From Rhynchopus sp. YZ270_cl-10 (taxonomy: Eukaryota > Euglenozoa > Diplonemea > Diplonemida > Diplonemidae), in assembly GCA_964035575.1 (NCBI GenBank), contig OZ037854.1:682001-746000 (forward strand): 64,000 nt of DNA, in the 5' to 3' direction. The notes under the pieces were generated by a model. It was not told the DNA's origin, searched no databases, and saw only the letters and a list, made by a program, of their open reading frames with translations. Of this stretch, positions 32,590 to 41,282 are shown piece by piece. The position numbers and the translations under genes were made by a program. Position 1 is the first letter of the stretch, and each line of letters opens with the position of its first letter.

Positions 32590-32994
32590 GTACTGTACTG
32601 TGTACTGTGTACTGTGTACTGTGTACTGTGTACTGTGTACTGTGTACTGTGTACTGTGTACTGTGTACTGTGTACTGTGTACTGTGTACTGTGTACTGTG
32701 TACTGTGTACTGTGTACTGTGTACTGTGTACTGTGTACTGTGTACTGTGTACTGTGTACTGTGTACTGTGTACTGTGTACTGTGTACTGTGTACTGTGTA
32801 CTGTGTACTGTGTACTGTGTACTGTGTACTGTGTACTGTGTACTGTGTACTGTGTACTGTGTACTGTGTACTGTGTACTGTGTACTGTGTACTGTGTACT
32901 GTGTACTGTGTACTGTGTACTGTGTACTGTGTACTGTGTACTGTGTACTGTGTACTGTGTACTGTGTACTGTGTACTGTGTACTGTGTACTGTG
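32590..32994 (+). repeat. (TACTGTG)n array, ~57 units
   Basis: Near-perfect 7 bp array. It ends at GCCGAAATTGACCAAAAACG, a flank that also follows the TACTGTG array ending at 39200. Seven is not a multiple of three and the unit lacks stops in several frames, which gives long spurious frames (YCVLCTV and its complement) on both strands. A short TACTG run follows at 33017-33050. Confidence 0.97.
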
Positions 32995-33058
32995 CCGAAA
33001 TTGACCAAAAACGAGAACTGTACTGTACTGTACTGTACTGTACTGTACACGGCGGGGC

Positions 33059-33190
33059 TGTGTCACATGTGACACTGTCACACATTTTGTGACACTGTCA
33101 CGGAGACAGTGTCACAAAATGTGTGACACTGTCACGGAGACAGTGTCACACGACTTGTGACAGTGTCACATACCTGTGTGACACTGTCAC
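33059..33190. repeat. GTGACACTGTCAC palindromic cluster 1
   Basis: Repeated GTGACACTGTCAC and GACAGTGTCAC units, each nearly self-complementary, separated by short AT words. Sister cluster at 36156-36291. Confidence 0.85.
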
Positions 33191-33210
33191 AACCTTAAGG
33201 AATACCCACT

Positions 33211-33446
33211 GGGCACTGGGTACTGGGTACTGGGTACTGGGTACTGGGTACTGGGTACTGGGTACTGGGTACTGGGTACTGGGTACTGGGTACTGGGTAC
33301 TGGGTACTGGGTACTGGGTACTGGGTACTGGGTACTGGGTACTGGGTACTGGGTACTGGGTACTGGGTACTGGGTACTGGGTACTGGGTACTGGGTACTG
33401 GGTACTGGGTACTGGGTACTGGGTACTGGGTACTGGGTACTGGGTA
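33211..33446 (+). repeat. (TACTGGG)n array, ~33 units
   Basis: Perfect 7 bp array differing from TACTGTG by one base per unit. GTAC is present at every junction. Confidence 0.97.
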
Positions 33447-33539
33447 TGGACCCCTTTGTGTCAAAGACTTGTCAATATCGGCCCACACACAGGGCGGGTT
33501 TGCCCGCACCACTGGCACGAGTCTGAGCCCACCGAAGGT

Positions 33540-33735
33540 GGGTTGCGTTTTGTAACCACTCGTTGCGTTCGGTTTGCTGCGTACAGATCGGTTGCATTCG
33601 TTGCGTTGCGTTGGTTCCGTGCGTTCGGTTCGGGCCGTTGCGTTCAGACCGGTGGCGTTGGGTTGGCTCGGTTCGCAACGTTCACATCGTTGCGTTCTGA
33701 TCCGCTCGATCGGTTGGGTTGCGTTGCTTCGAAGA
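33540..33735 (+). repeat. Degenerate GTTGCGTTC-rich tract
   Basis: Loose repetition of GTTGCGTTCGGT-like words. No coding signal is supported. Confidence 0.5.
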
Positions 33736-33879
33736 GAAAGAGAAGAAGAAAGAAACGCCGGGTTGCGGGTTTGCCTATTCCGACATTTGACCCAACATAA
33801 CAGCTTGCAATAGTCAGCTGTCTAAAATTTTGTTTTGCTGAAACATGTTGCCTTATTCCCACTCTTTTGTTGTTGTTGT

Positions 33880-35640
33880 TCGTGACGGTAAAGGAGACTT
33901 AACGCTTGTTTCCGGAGGGCCCTTCGAGAAGGAGCTCTGCACTCGCATCGAAGAGCGGTGCCAGCGACGCAGGACGAGGTGTTTCGCATGATGCAGGTGC
34001 TGCACGACGAAGCTAGCCATCTGGCATCTGGATGTGCTGGGTGGTCGCAGCGCGGGCTTCAGATGTTGTGCGCCTGAAAACAGCAGAGGTGACGGAAGAA
34101 TCAGAAACCACTGCACTGGTGCCAAACGAAAGCCGACCCTCCAGTTAGGCAGATACACGGGACGGTCCCTACTACCGGAGCAGGATCATAACGTCCCGCT
34201 CCCTCCGCAGAGGAGCAGCGCAACCACTGGAAGAGATCATTCTCCTGACCTGACACTCCACAGTGGAGTCGGTAGTGCGTTATTTTGCGGCAGCGGATTT
34301 CAAAACCGTACACGCAACGAGAACGCAGTGTTATGGGAGGTGGTACCGGAGTGCTGAGTGGACCATGCTTCCCGTGGGGACCGAAACCTTCTTTCGTCGC
34401 CCCGACAGTTTATGACCCTGAAAAGAACATCAACATTCCTCCACCTGCTGTAGGCGACTTGTGTTCTACATTGCGAACCCAGGCCCGGGTATTTTAGCCG
34501 TATACGACGCTTCAGTGGCAGTGCAGAGGAAGGACCGTGCATATTCTCGCCCACCATGCAGAAACGACATAAGCCTAACGAGGACGTCATCGCAAAGATA
34601 TCCGAGAATCACCTCACTTGACGTAGTGGAAGGTGTGAGATTCTGCCATGTGGACAGGCCAAGTGCGGCAGGCCTGCACAAAAATGACACACAATGTGAC
34701 GATTGCAACGTTTGAGAACTGCCCACAGGGGAAGGTGGCGATTGCAGGGGACGTGAATGCGCACCACCGTATCCTGGGACACACTGCACTGCAAGACGCT
34801 ATGGGGCCCGACATTGTGATGACTTCTGAAATGTTGGATACCAGGGATGGATTACACTGTCGAAGGGCCTCCGACCACGTTCCGATTGAATTCTCGGAGG
34901 AGAGCATTGCAAAAACGACGAAGCGCACAAACCTGAACGAGACCTACTCCCTCTGGTTCGGGATGGTCAACAAAGCAGCACAAGAAAAATATTGATTTGT
35001 TTCTGCTGGAACACGGCCGCTAGGTTAGGAGATGTGAGGTCGGGTCCACTGGCCCAGATGGGGTCCACAACGAATGGCTTCAACACCTCGGTGATGGAGC
35101 ACCGCGAGCACTCCTGCATATGCGCAACCTCTCCTGGACGACGGCAGTTCTCCCGAGTCGTCGACGACAGTAACGGTGATCCCACTACACAAAAAGGGAA
35201 AGACACGACATGACCCGCGTCGTACAGCCCGATCTCCCTCGCCAGCAATGTGTCGAAGGTGATGGAAAACGGGTGTAGTGACATGCACCAACTGATGAGC
35301 CAGACTCTTCAGTGAACAACCTCCACTCAGCTCAGGACGAGCTGCCTACCTGACGGCAGCCGACTCCCTGCGACCCACATGACACCCTCGTGCTCCACCG
35401 GAAGGCAGCGAAGGCGCTCACGGGTGCGACATACATGTCGCCCGGTCAGCAGGTGTTGGAGGCCCTCCTGCAGACCACAAGCCGCCTCCGACGCGTCGCA
35501 GCCAACGAGTACTTGTGCGACTGTCCGGCTCGCCTGGGCATGCTGCCGTGTTTTACGAAAGCTAGCTATACATTGCAAACATTATGGTCATACAACCAAA
35601 CCAGGCAGTATCATTAATATATGCTGGAATATTAGTGAAC
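33880..35640 (+). mobile_element. Degenerate LINE (non-LTR retrotransposon)
   Basis: Pieces in all three plus frames keep family motifs in the right order. An endonuclease part at about 34690-34990 has AIAGDVNAHH and SDHVPIEF (apurinic-type endonuclease). A reverse-transcriptase start at about 35040-35330 has GPDGVHNEWLQHL and PISLASNVSKVME. A trailing part (35390-35580, KAAKALTGATYMSP ... YLCDCPARLGMLPCF) follows directly, so the RT core between is deleted. 33900-34690 looks like decayed 5' coding sequence without a recognised domain. Frame changes and stops are numerous (well over five), so the copy is old and inactive. Neither a poly-A tail nor a target duplication was seen. Confidence 0.7.
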
Positions 35641-35979
35641 TGAACAACTGAGGACTGAAAGGAAATAAAGCAACAATACTCTGTCATTGCATCGCATCTA
35701 ATGAAACAACAGTTTGCACTGTATAAACTGTGCAATTATATACATCATATGACCCTTTACCCCCCGGGCAACATCTGGGACCCCCACAACCTGTGGAATG
35801 GACATGCATGTATGTCAGCACCAGCCCCCAGAACCTACCTAAACAGTGGTTAGACAAGGGCGATTTTTGACCCAAAAAAAAAAAATTTTTTTTTCCCCGC
35901 CCGAGATCGGGCGTGGTAGGTCATAAAATGGCCCAAAAAATCCAAAGAAAACCTCAGATTGACTTTTTAAAGAAAAAAA

Positions 35980-36145
35980 TTGTCTACGGCAAAAACCACG
36001 AAAAATCGGGTGCGCAAACCGCGTTTTAGACCCCCACAGATGCTCAAAAGTGCCAGTTTTTGCTTTTAATGGCCTCAAATCGTCGAAATTAGCCCTATTT
36101 TGGGCAAAAAAAATTTTTTGAGAGTCCCTTTCCCTGGGAGGCAAT
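35980..36145 (-). repeat. Fragment of the 183 bp repeat family
   Basis: Minus-strand copy of the first unit of the 19.1 kb repeat, ending at the family edge GAGAGTCCCTTTCCCTGGGA and then GGCAATAGCCAC. Confidence 0.7.
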
Positions 36146-36155
36146 AGCCACTGTG

Positions 36156-36291
36156 ACTGTGTCACACCACTGTGACACTGTCACGGAGACAGTGTCACAC
36201 GACTTGTGACAGTGTCACCGTGACAGTGTCACACGATTTGTGACAGTGTCACACAGCTTGTGACAGTGTCACGGTGACACTGTCACAAAAT
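36156..36291. repeat. GTGACACTGTCAC palindromic cluster 2
   Basis: Same units as 33059-33190. Both clusters lie beside TACTG-type arrays with CACGGCGGGGCTGTGTCAC (33049) or its inverse (36338-36356) at the junction. Confidence 0.85.
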
Positions 36292-36354
36292 GTCGCATAT
36301 CATTGAAAGTTACACACCCTCAGCTGTGTCACAGGTGTGACACAGCCCCGCCGT

Positions 36355-36585
36355 GTACTGTACTGTACTGTACTGTACTGTACTGTACTGTACTGTACTG
36401 TACTGTACTGTACTGTACTGTACTGTACTGTACTGTACTGTACTGTACTGTACTGTACTGTACTGTACTGTACTGTACTGTACTGTACTGTACTGTACTG
36501 TACTGTACTGTACTGTACTGTACTGTACTGTACTGTACTGTACTGTACTGTACTGTACTGTACTGTACTGTACTGTACTGTACTG
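36355..36585 (+). repeat. (TACTG)n array, ~46 units
   Basis: Perfect 5 bp array. GTAC spans every junction. Confidence 0.97.
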
Positions 36586-36600
36586 AACTCCCAATCCCCT

Positions 36601-36990
36601 GTGTATACTGTGTATACTGTGTATACTGTGTATACTGTGTATACTGTGTATACTGTGTATACTGTGTATACTGTGTATACTGTGTATACTGTGTATACTG
36701 TGTATACTGTGTATACTGTGTATACTGTGTATACTGTGTATACTGTGTATACTGTGTATACTGTGTATACTGTGTATACTGTGTATACTGTGTATACTGT
36801 GTATACTGTGTATACTGTGTATACTGTGTATACTGTGTATACTGTGTATACTGTGTATACTGTGTATACTGTGTATACTGTGTATACTGTGTATACTGTG
36901 TATACTGTGTATACTGTGTATACTGTGTATACTGTGTATACTGTGTATACTGTGTATACTGTGTATACTGTGTATACTGTGTATACTGTG
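36601..36990 (+). repeat. (GTGTATACT)n array, ~43 units
   Basis: Perfect 9 bp array whose unit contains the palindrome GTATAC. It is separated from the TACTG array by 15 unique bases. Nine is a multiple of three, so all frames stay open and produce spurious VYT/CVY repeat frames. Confidence 0.97.
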
Positions 36991-37017
36991 CAGTGTAAGA
37001 AAATTGATCACGTATGT

Positions 37018-37110
37018 ACTCAGAACTTGTCCATTTCGGCAAATTGACCCCACCACAGCGAGGACGGATTCCGGAAATGACAATGCAGGTGTTTAAAAAC
37101 TTCACCAACG
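37018..37110 (+). repeat. Array-flank repeat, copy 1
   Basis: GAACTTGTCCATTTCGGCAA, ATTGACCCCACCAC and GTGTTTAAAA-CTTCACCA match 39222-39312 just right of the TACTGTG array there. The same flank beside different arrays suggests one element family with interchangeable arrays. Confidence 0.75.
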
Positions 37111-37146
37111 AGAAAAAGGCTCACGCCGGTGGGAAAAAAAGTGTCT

Positions 37147-37232
37147 CACCTCCCAACGCCCGCCAACGCCCCCCAACGCCCCCCAACGCCTCCCAACACC
37201 TCCCAACACCTCCCAACACCTCCCAACACCCA
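37147..37232 (+). repeat. (ACCTCCCAAC)n minisatellite 2
   Basis: About eight 10 bp units related to 32310-32400. Confidence 0.85.
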
Positions 37233-37332
37233 GCTAATTCAGGTGGATTTTATTTTTTTGTAACATTTTGTTACGCCCCAGGCGTAACAAAAATGTTACT
37301 GGGGGGGCTAATAAAGCATACAGCGCGGAAAC

Positions 37333-37502
37333 CCATGGTGTAAAAATCTAGCTTTTTACACAGAGTCACTCTACGAACCCTTTTTTGCGGAGCAAAAAAG
37401 GGAAAATGGCGCCGCAGGCAAAAAAAAAATTGAGGTACAGCCTGGATGGTGTGGTCAGCAACCCAGTTCCCTATGGTACTCCCGTGCTTCAACCATGGGC
37501 TT
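37333..37502 (+). repeat. GCGGAGC / GCGCCGCAGGC repeat family, copy 3
   Basis: Matches the right half of 13372-13670 from GTGTAAAAATCTAGC through GCGGAGC, GGCGCCGCAGGC and CAGCAACCCAGTTCCC. The edges read CCCATGG on the left and CCATGGG on the right, possible short terminal inverted repeats. Confidence 0.7.
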
Positions 37503-37516
37503 TTTATTTTTTCGTT

Positions 37517-38053
37517 GTGGTGTGTTCCGGGGTATGGGATTTTACACATCTTCACACATCTTCACAACTCTTCACAACTTTTCACAAATTTTCACAACAT
37601 AATTTTGGCCATATTTTTGTGAAGAATTGTGAAGAGTTGTGAATAGTTGTGAAAAGTTGTGAAGAGTTGTGAATTGAAATGAAAATTTGGATGAAAAAAA
37701 CACAGACGTTGTGAATATTTGTGAAGAGTTGTGAACAGTTGTGAAGAGTTGTGAATTGGAGAAAAAAAGGGGGGGTTTTCCCAATTCACAACTCTTCACA
37801 ACTCTTCACATCTCTTCACAACTGTTCACAACTCTTCACAAATATTCACAACGTCTGTGTTTTTTTCATCCAAATTTTCATTTCAATTCACAACTCTTCA
37901 CAACTTTTCACAACTATTCACAACTCTTCACAATTCTTCACAAAAATATGGCCAAAATTATGTTGTGAAAATTTGTGAAAATTTGTGAAAAGTTGTGAAG
38001 AGTTGTGAAGATGTGTGAAGATGTGTAAAATCCCATACCCCGGAACACACCAC
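37517..38053. mobile_element. Foldback element with TTCACAACTC-rich arms
   Basis: 37517-37759 is inverted at 37780-38053 around a ~20 bp loop. The outer ends are TGGTGTGTTCCGGGG / CCCCGGAACACACCA. Each arm is built of degenerate 10 bp TTCACAACTC units with a unique middle (TTTGGCCATATTTTTG, AACGTCTGTG). The predicted hairpin is about 250 bp long. No coding capacity. Confidence 0.85.
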
Positions 38054-38461
38054 GTTGTAACATTTGTTACTTTTTGCCCAACTGCAAAAAAACGAATAAA
38101 ACATTTTATTAAATTGTTACAAAAAAAATGTTACTTTTGGGTCATTTTTTTATTAATTTATTTTTGAAAAAACATTATTTTTACTATGAGGGTATTTGCA
38201 TTTTTGGGCTCCGCCCGTGCAGCGGTGGGGTCATTTCGGAAAATTGGACAATTTTTTTACCACTTAAATTTTGAGAAATATGAGCCCGGTTCCTTATACG
38301 TGGGGCCCATTTTTGGCCAAAATTTTCCTCAAAACCGACGAAATTAAAATTAGACCCCTTACCCCCCCCCAGAATCATTTCAATACACTACCTGTATTGG
38401 TTGCTGACGCGTGTATACAGGAAGGTTGGGAAAAGATCTTTCCTGACCCGTGAAAAAAGTA
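38054..38461. other. Repeat-derived spacer
   Basis: Around 38215-38310 the order GTGGGGTCATTTCGG, AAAATTGGACAA, ACTTAAATTTT and ATATGAGCCC resembles 1480-1545 and 1885-1955, so this is another fragment of that dispersed repeat. No gene. Confidence 0.5.
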
Positions 38462-38717
38462 TTTGGTACTCCAGAAAAAAAAAATCCCAAGTACGCAACA
38501 AGTACGCAAAATGTACGCAAAATGGGGGTGGGCTTCATTTTTACTTTGTGGGTATTTTTTGGGTTTTTTTGGTTTTAGGGTTCCAGAAGCCAGTTTGTGC
38601 ACAACATTGACCCCAAAAGTGCCGAAATCACCTGAAAGTGGCAAAAAGCAAAAGAAAAGCATGTTTTGCGGGGGGGAAAATTCCAAGGTTTTTTGCAGGG
38701 ATGACCACCGCATAGGC

Positions 38718-38974
38718 TGTACTGTACTGTACTGTACTGTACTGTACTGTACTGTACTGTACTGTACTGTACTGTACTGTACTGTACTGTACTGTACTGT
38801 ACTGTACTGTACTGTACTGTACTGTACTGTACTGTACTGTACTGTACTGTACTGTACTGTACTGTACTGTACTGTACTGTACTGTACTGTACTGTACTGT
38901 ACTGTACTGTACTGTACTGTACTGTACTGTACTGTACTGTACTGTACTGTACTGTACTGTACTGTACTGTACTG
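38718..38974 (+). repeat. (TACTG)n array, ~51 units
   Basis: Perfect 5 bp array that changes without a spacer into the 7 bp array at 38975. Confidence 0.97.
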
Positions 38975-39200
38975 TGTACTGTGTACTGTGTACTGTGTAC
39001 TGTGTACTGTGTACTGTGTACTGTGTACTGTGTACTGTGTACTGTGTACTGTGTACTGTGTACTGTGTACTGTGTACTGTGTACTGTGTACTGTGTACTG
39101 TGTACTGTGTACTGTGTACTGTGTACTGTGTACTGTGTACTGTGTACTGTGTACTGTGTACTGTGTACTGTGTACTGTGTACTGTGTACTGTGTACTGTG
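38975..39200 (+). repeat. (TACTGTG)n array, ~32 units
   Basis: Perfect 7 bp array joined directly to the 5 bp array. The junction suggests that TACTGTG arose from TACTG by adding TG, or the reverse. Confidence 0.97.
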
Positions 39201-39221
39201 CGGAAATTGATCAAAAACGAG

Positions 39222-39312
39222 AACTTGTCCATTTCGGCAAATTGACCCCACCACTGGCCGGACGGATTCCGAAATTGCAAATGCCGGTGTTTAAAAGCTT
39301 CACCAGCGAGAA
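39222..39312 (+). repeat. Array-flank repeat, copy 2
   Basis: Counterpart of 37018-37110 with several substitutions. Confidence 0.75.
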
Positions 39313-39589
39313 TTTTTTTCAAAAAAAAAAAATACCCACAAAATGAAAATGAAGCCCCGTGCTTTCACGAAGTACGCAAGAACTACGCAACAAGTACGCA
39401 AAATGGGGTTATCAGGAGCACCAGTATTCAAGTAAAAAAAAAAAAAAAAAAAAGCGTCAAGTACTTGAAGTAAAAAAAAGTATCAAGTACTGGGATTTTT
39501 CTACTTTTTTTTACTTTTTGGAAAAAAGTACTTTGTACATCCATGAAAAACCCCTTTTTAAAAAAAAAAAAATTTTTTTTTTTTTACTC

Positions 39590-39870
39590 CGTGGTTAACC
39601 TCGTTTGAGGTTGCGCGGAGTCCAAAGTCAGGCCAGGGAGCCACCCAACCAGGCTCAACTGCCACATAGGGGGGGGAGATGTGTGCTGTCTGTGTAGTCC
39701 CCTCAAAACAAGAACAGGGAAACTGTCCCCCACTGCCTTGAGCGGTGAGGAACCCCGCCACGTAGAACAACAAGTAAACGTGGTATGAGGCAGTACCAGG
39801 GTCATGTGCCAGCACTCGCGGCAGCACTAAACCCGCCTACAATGTAGGTAATCGAAAAAAAAAAAAAAAA
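39590..39870. other. Unassigned GC-richer segment before an A-run
   Basis: About 260 bp of balanced composition followed by ~20 A (39856-39875). A retroposed fragment is possible, but no promoter boxes or target duplications could be shown. Confidence 0.3.
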
Positions 39871-40599
39871 AAAAATCAGTGACAGGACACGTGTCCGTCT
39901 CTTACTCAACCACACAACGTTTGTGGACAAAAACACACGTGAACGGATTAAGTACGGTATGCTGACAGTAAGGAATGTGCGGTGCAGTGGAGTGGAGGGA
40001 CAGCAGTGAAGAACCAAAGGAAAATACGCAGAGCGTTTTCGTGAGACTGAAGGAAGGCTGATGTCGTGATGAAGCGAAAAAAGACTTCTTGTTGAAGTTT
40101 CCTTGCTGGTTCACAGGCTGTGTGTGTGAACTGGTAGTTTGTACATTACTAAGCACTGAGTTTGCAGGTAGTTGTGGTTTTGGTTTTGTGGCTATTTTGC
40201 TGCGCTGATGTGTGATGTTTTATATGTGATATGAGAGGGCTGTTTATGATACTGACTGGTGGGGTTGTGAAGCTATTTTTCTCGCTCTTTTTTTTTCTTT
40301 GTCGGGCCATTTTGTTCTTCCCAGCCGGAGAGGAATCTATTGTGATGAAGAAAACTGTACTTTAGTATTTTTGTGAGGGTGGGGAATGTGAGAGATGAAA
40401 GAAGGAAAGAAGACTTGAAATCTGTTTTTGGAAAGGGAAATGGGGTCAAAGCAAAGACTACACCTTTAAGAAGGCGCTCACTTTGGCAGGTGAGAGCATG
40501 GTCATGCCACTATAAAATATGAATGCAACATAAACAAAAACAGAAACTGCACAAAAGAACTGACTCATTTACCTTTTCCTTTACTCACTCATCACGAAA
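39871..40599 (+). repeat. Duplicated gene-tail segment, copy 1
   Basis: Homologous to 44261-45147, the segment following P-loop gene copy B, from AAAAATCAGTGACAGGACAC to TTACTCACTCATCAC. It holds the uninterrupted GTTTTTGG site (about 40424-40431) where the other copy carries a MITE. It also lacks a ~23 bp insertion present near 44616. No coding sequence is supported. Confidence 0.8.
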
Positions 40600-41282
40600 C
40601 CACCCACATATGAAGCTCACAAATCGTATCTCAGTCATGCACAAGCTTGAGCACCGATCCCTTCTTTTTATTGTGTGTTTGGCAGGGAAACACTTTCTAC
40701 TCCACGAATCTAACGAAGTAACAAATGAAGCGAATGCCCAGACTTTGTGTGATGTGAGGGTGGTCACGAAGAGTAAGACATAGTGAGCATGAGAATGGTT
40801 ATGAAAGGTAGTTGAGAGACATCTGCAGATGAAGGTTGTGGGGGAGGTAGGTGTATCCATGGCTAGGGTGAGCGTGACTGTAGATCCATGAAGAGACCTT
40901 ATAGACCCCCGCACGAAGGCGCCAGGTATGTAGCAAATGTGAGGTGCGTGGCAGCATTGTTCGGGTACTGACGCAGTACACATTTATGGGGTTTGTGAAT
41001 ATGCACCCATATCAGAGATTCTCCTTGCTCCCGTTCATACAGAGCAGAACCAATGTGCAGCTTTGTTGCTATTTTGTTGTTTCTAAAGTTGTGCATTTAT
41101 CCCAAGGTGGTGATCAAACGCTAGATAGCATTGCATGCTTATTCCATGTACACTGGTGTGCTCTGGTTTCCAAGGCATGTTTCAGTTTTACACCTGGTGA
41201 AGTGGTGAAGTGGTGAGGTGCATGTGCACTGCGGTTCAGGAAATTACAAGGAAAAATACAGCCCGTACCCCACTGTTTCCCA
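40600..41282 (+). promoter_or_regulatory. Upstream region of P-loop gene copy B
   Basis: Mostly unique sequence between the tail repeat and copy B. No coding frame stands out and no defined promoter element could be recognised. It should contain the promoter if copy B is transcribed independently. Confidence 0.3.

Larger units (their letters stand above)
38462..39423. mobile_element. ~960 bp TIR element enclosing TACTG and TACTGTG arrays
   Basis: The left end TTGGTACTCCAG ... AAGTACGCAACAAGTACGC is mirrored at the right end (AAGTACGCAAAATGGGG ... CAGGAGCACC). The arms continue inward about 100 bp (GGGCTTCATTTTTACTTTGT against ATGAAAATGAAGCCCCG). AGTAT lies on both sides, a possible 5 bp target duplication. 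The ends match the 70 bp element at 9124-9193. The middle is (TACTG)n followed directly by (TACTGTG)n. Confidence 0.65.

Noticed and set aside
32434-33092. Long open frames on both strands over the TACTGTG array (153-212 codons)
   Set aside because: They come from a stop-free 7 bp unit read in all frames. The protein is a pure repeat on both strands at once, with no unique domain.
33211-33446. (TACTGGG)n as an interstitial telomere
   Set aside because: The G-rich 7-mer is suggestive, but sister arrays TACTG and TACTGTG lack a telomeric pattern and it sits among other arrays. It is better seen as part of the same array family.
36303-37108. 230-260 codon frames over the TACTG and GTGTATACT arrays
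   Set aside because: Same cause: both strands and several frames are open because the units contain no stop codons.
39590-39875. SINE ending in an A-run
   Set aside because: No A/B boxes of acceptable quality and no flanking duplications, so it is left as an unassigned segment.
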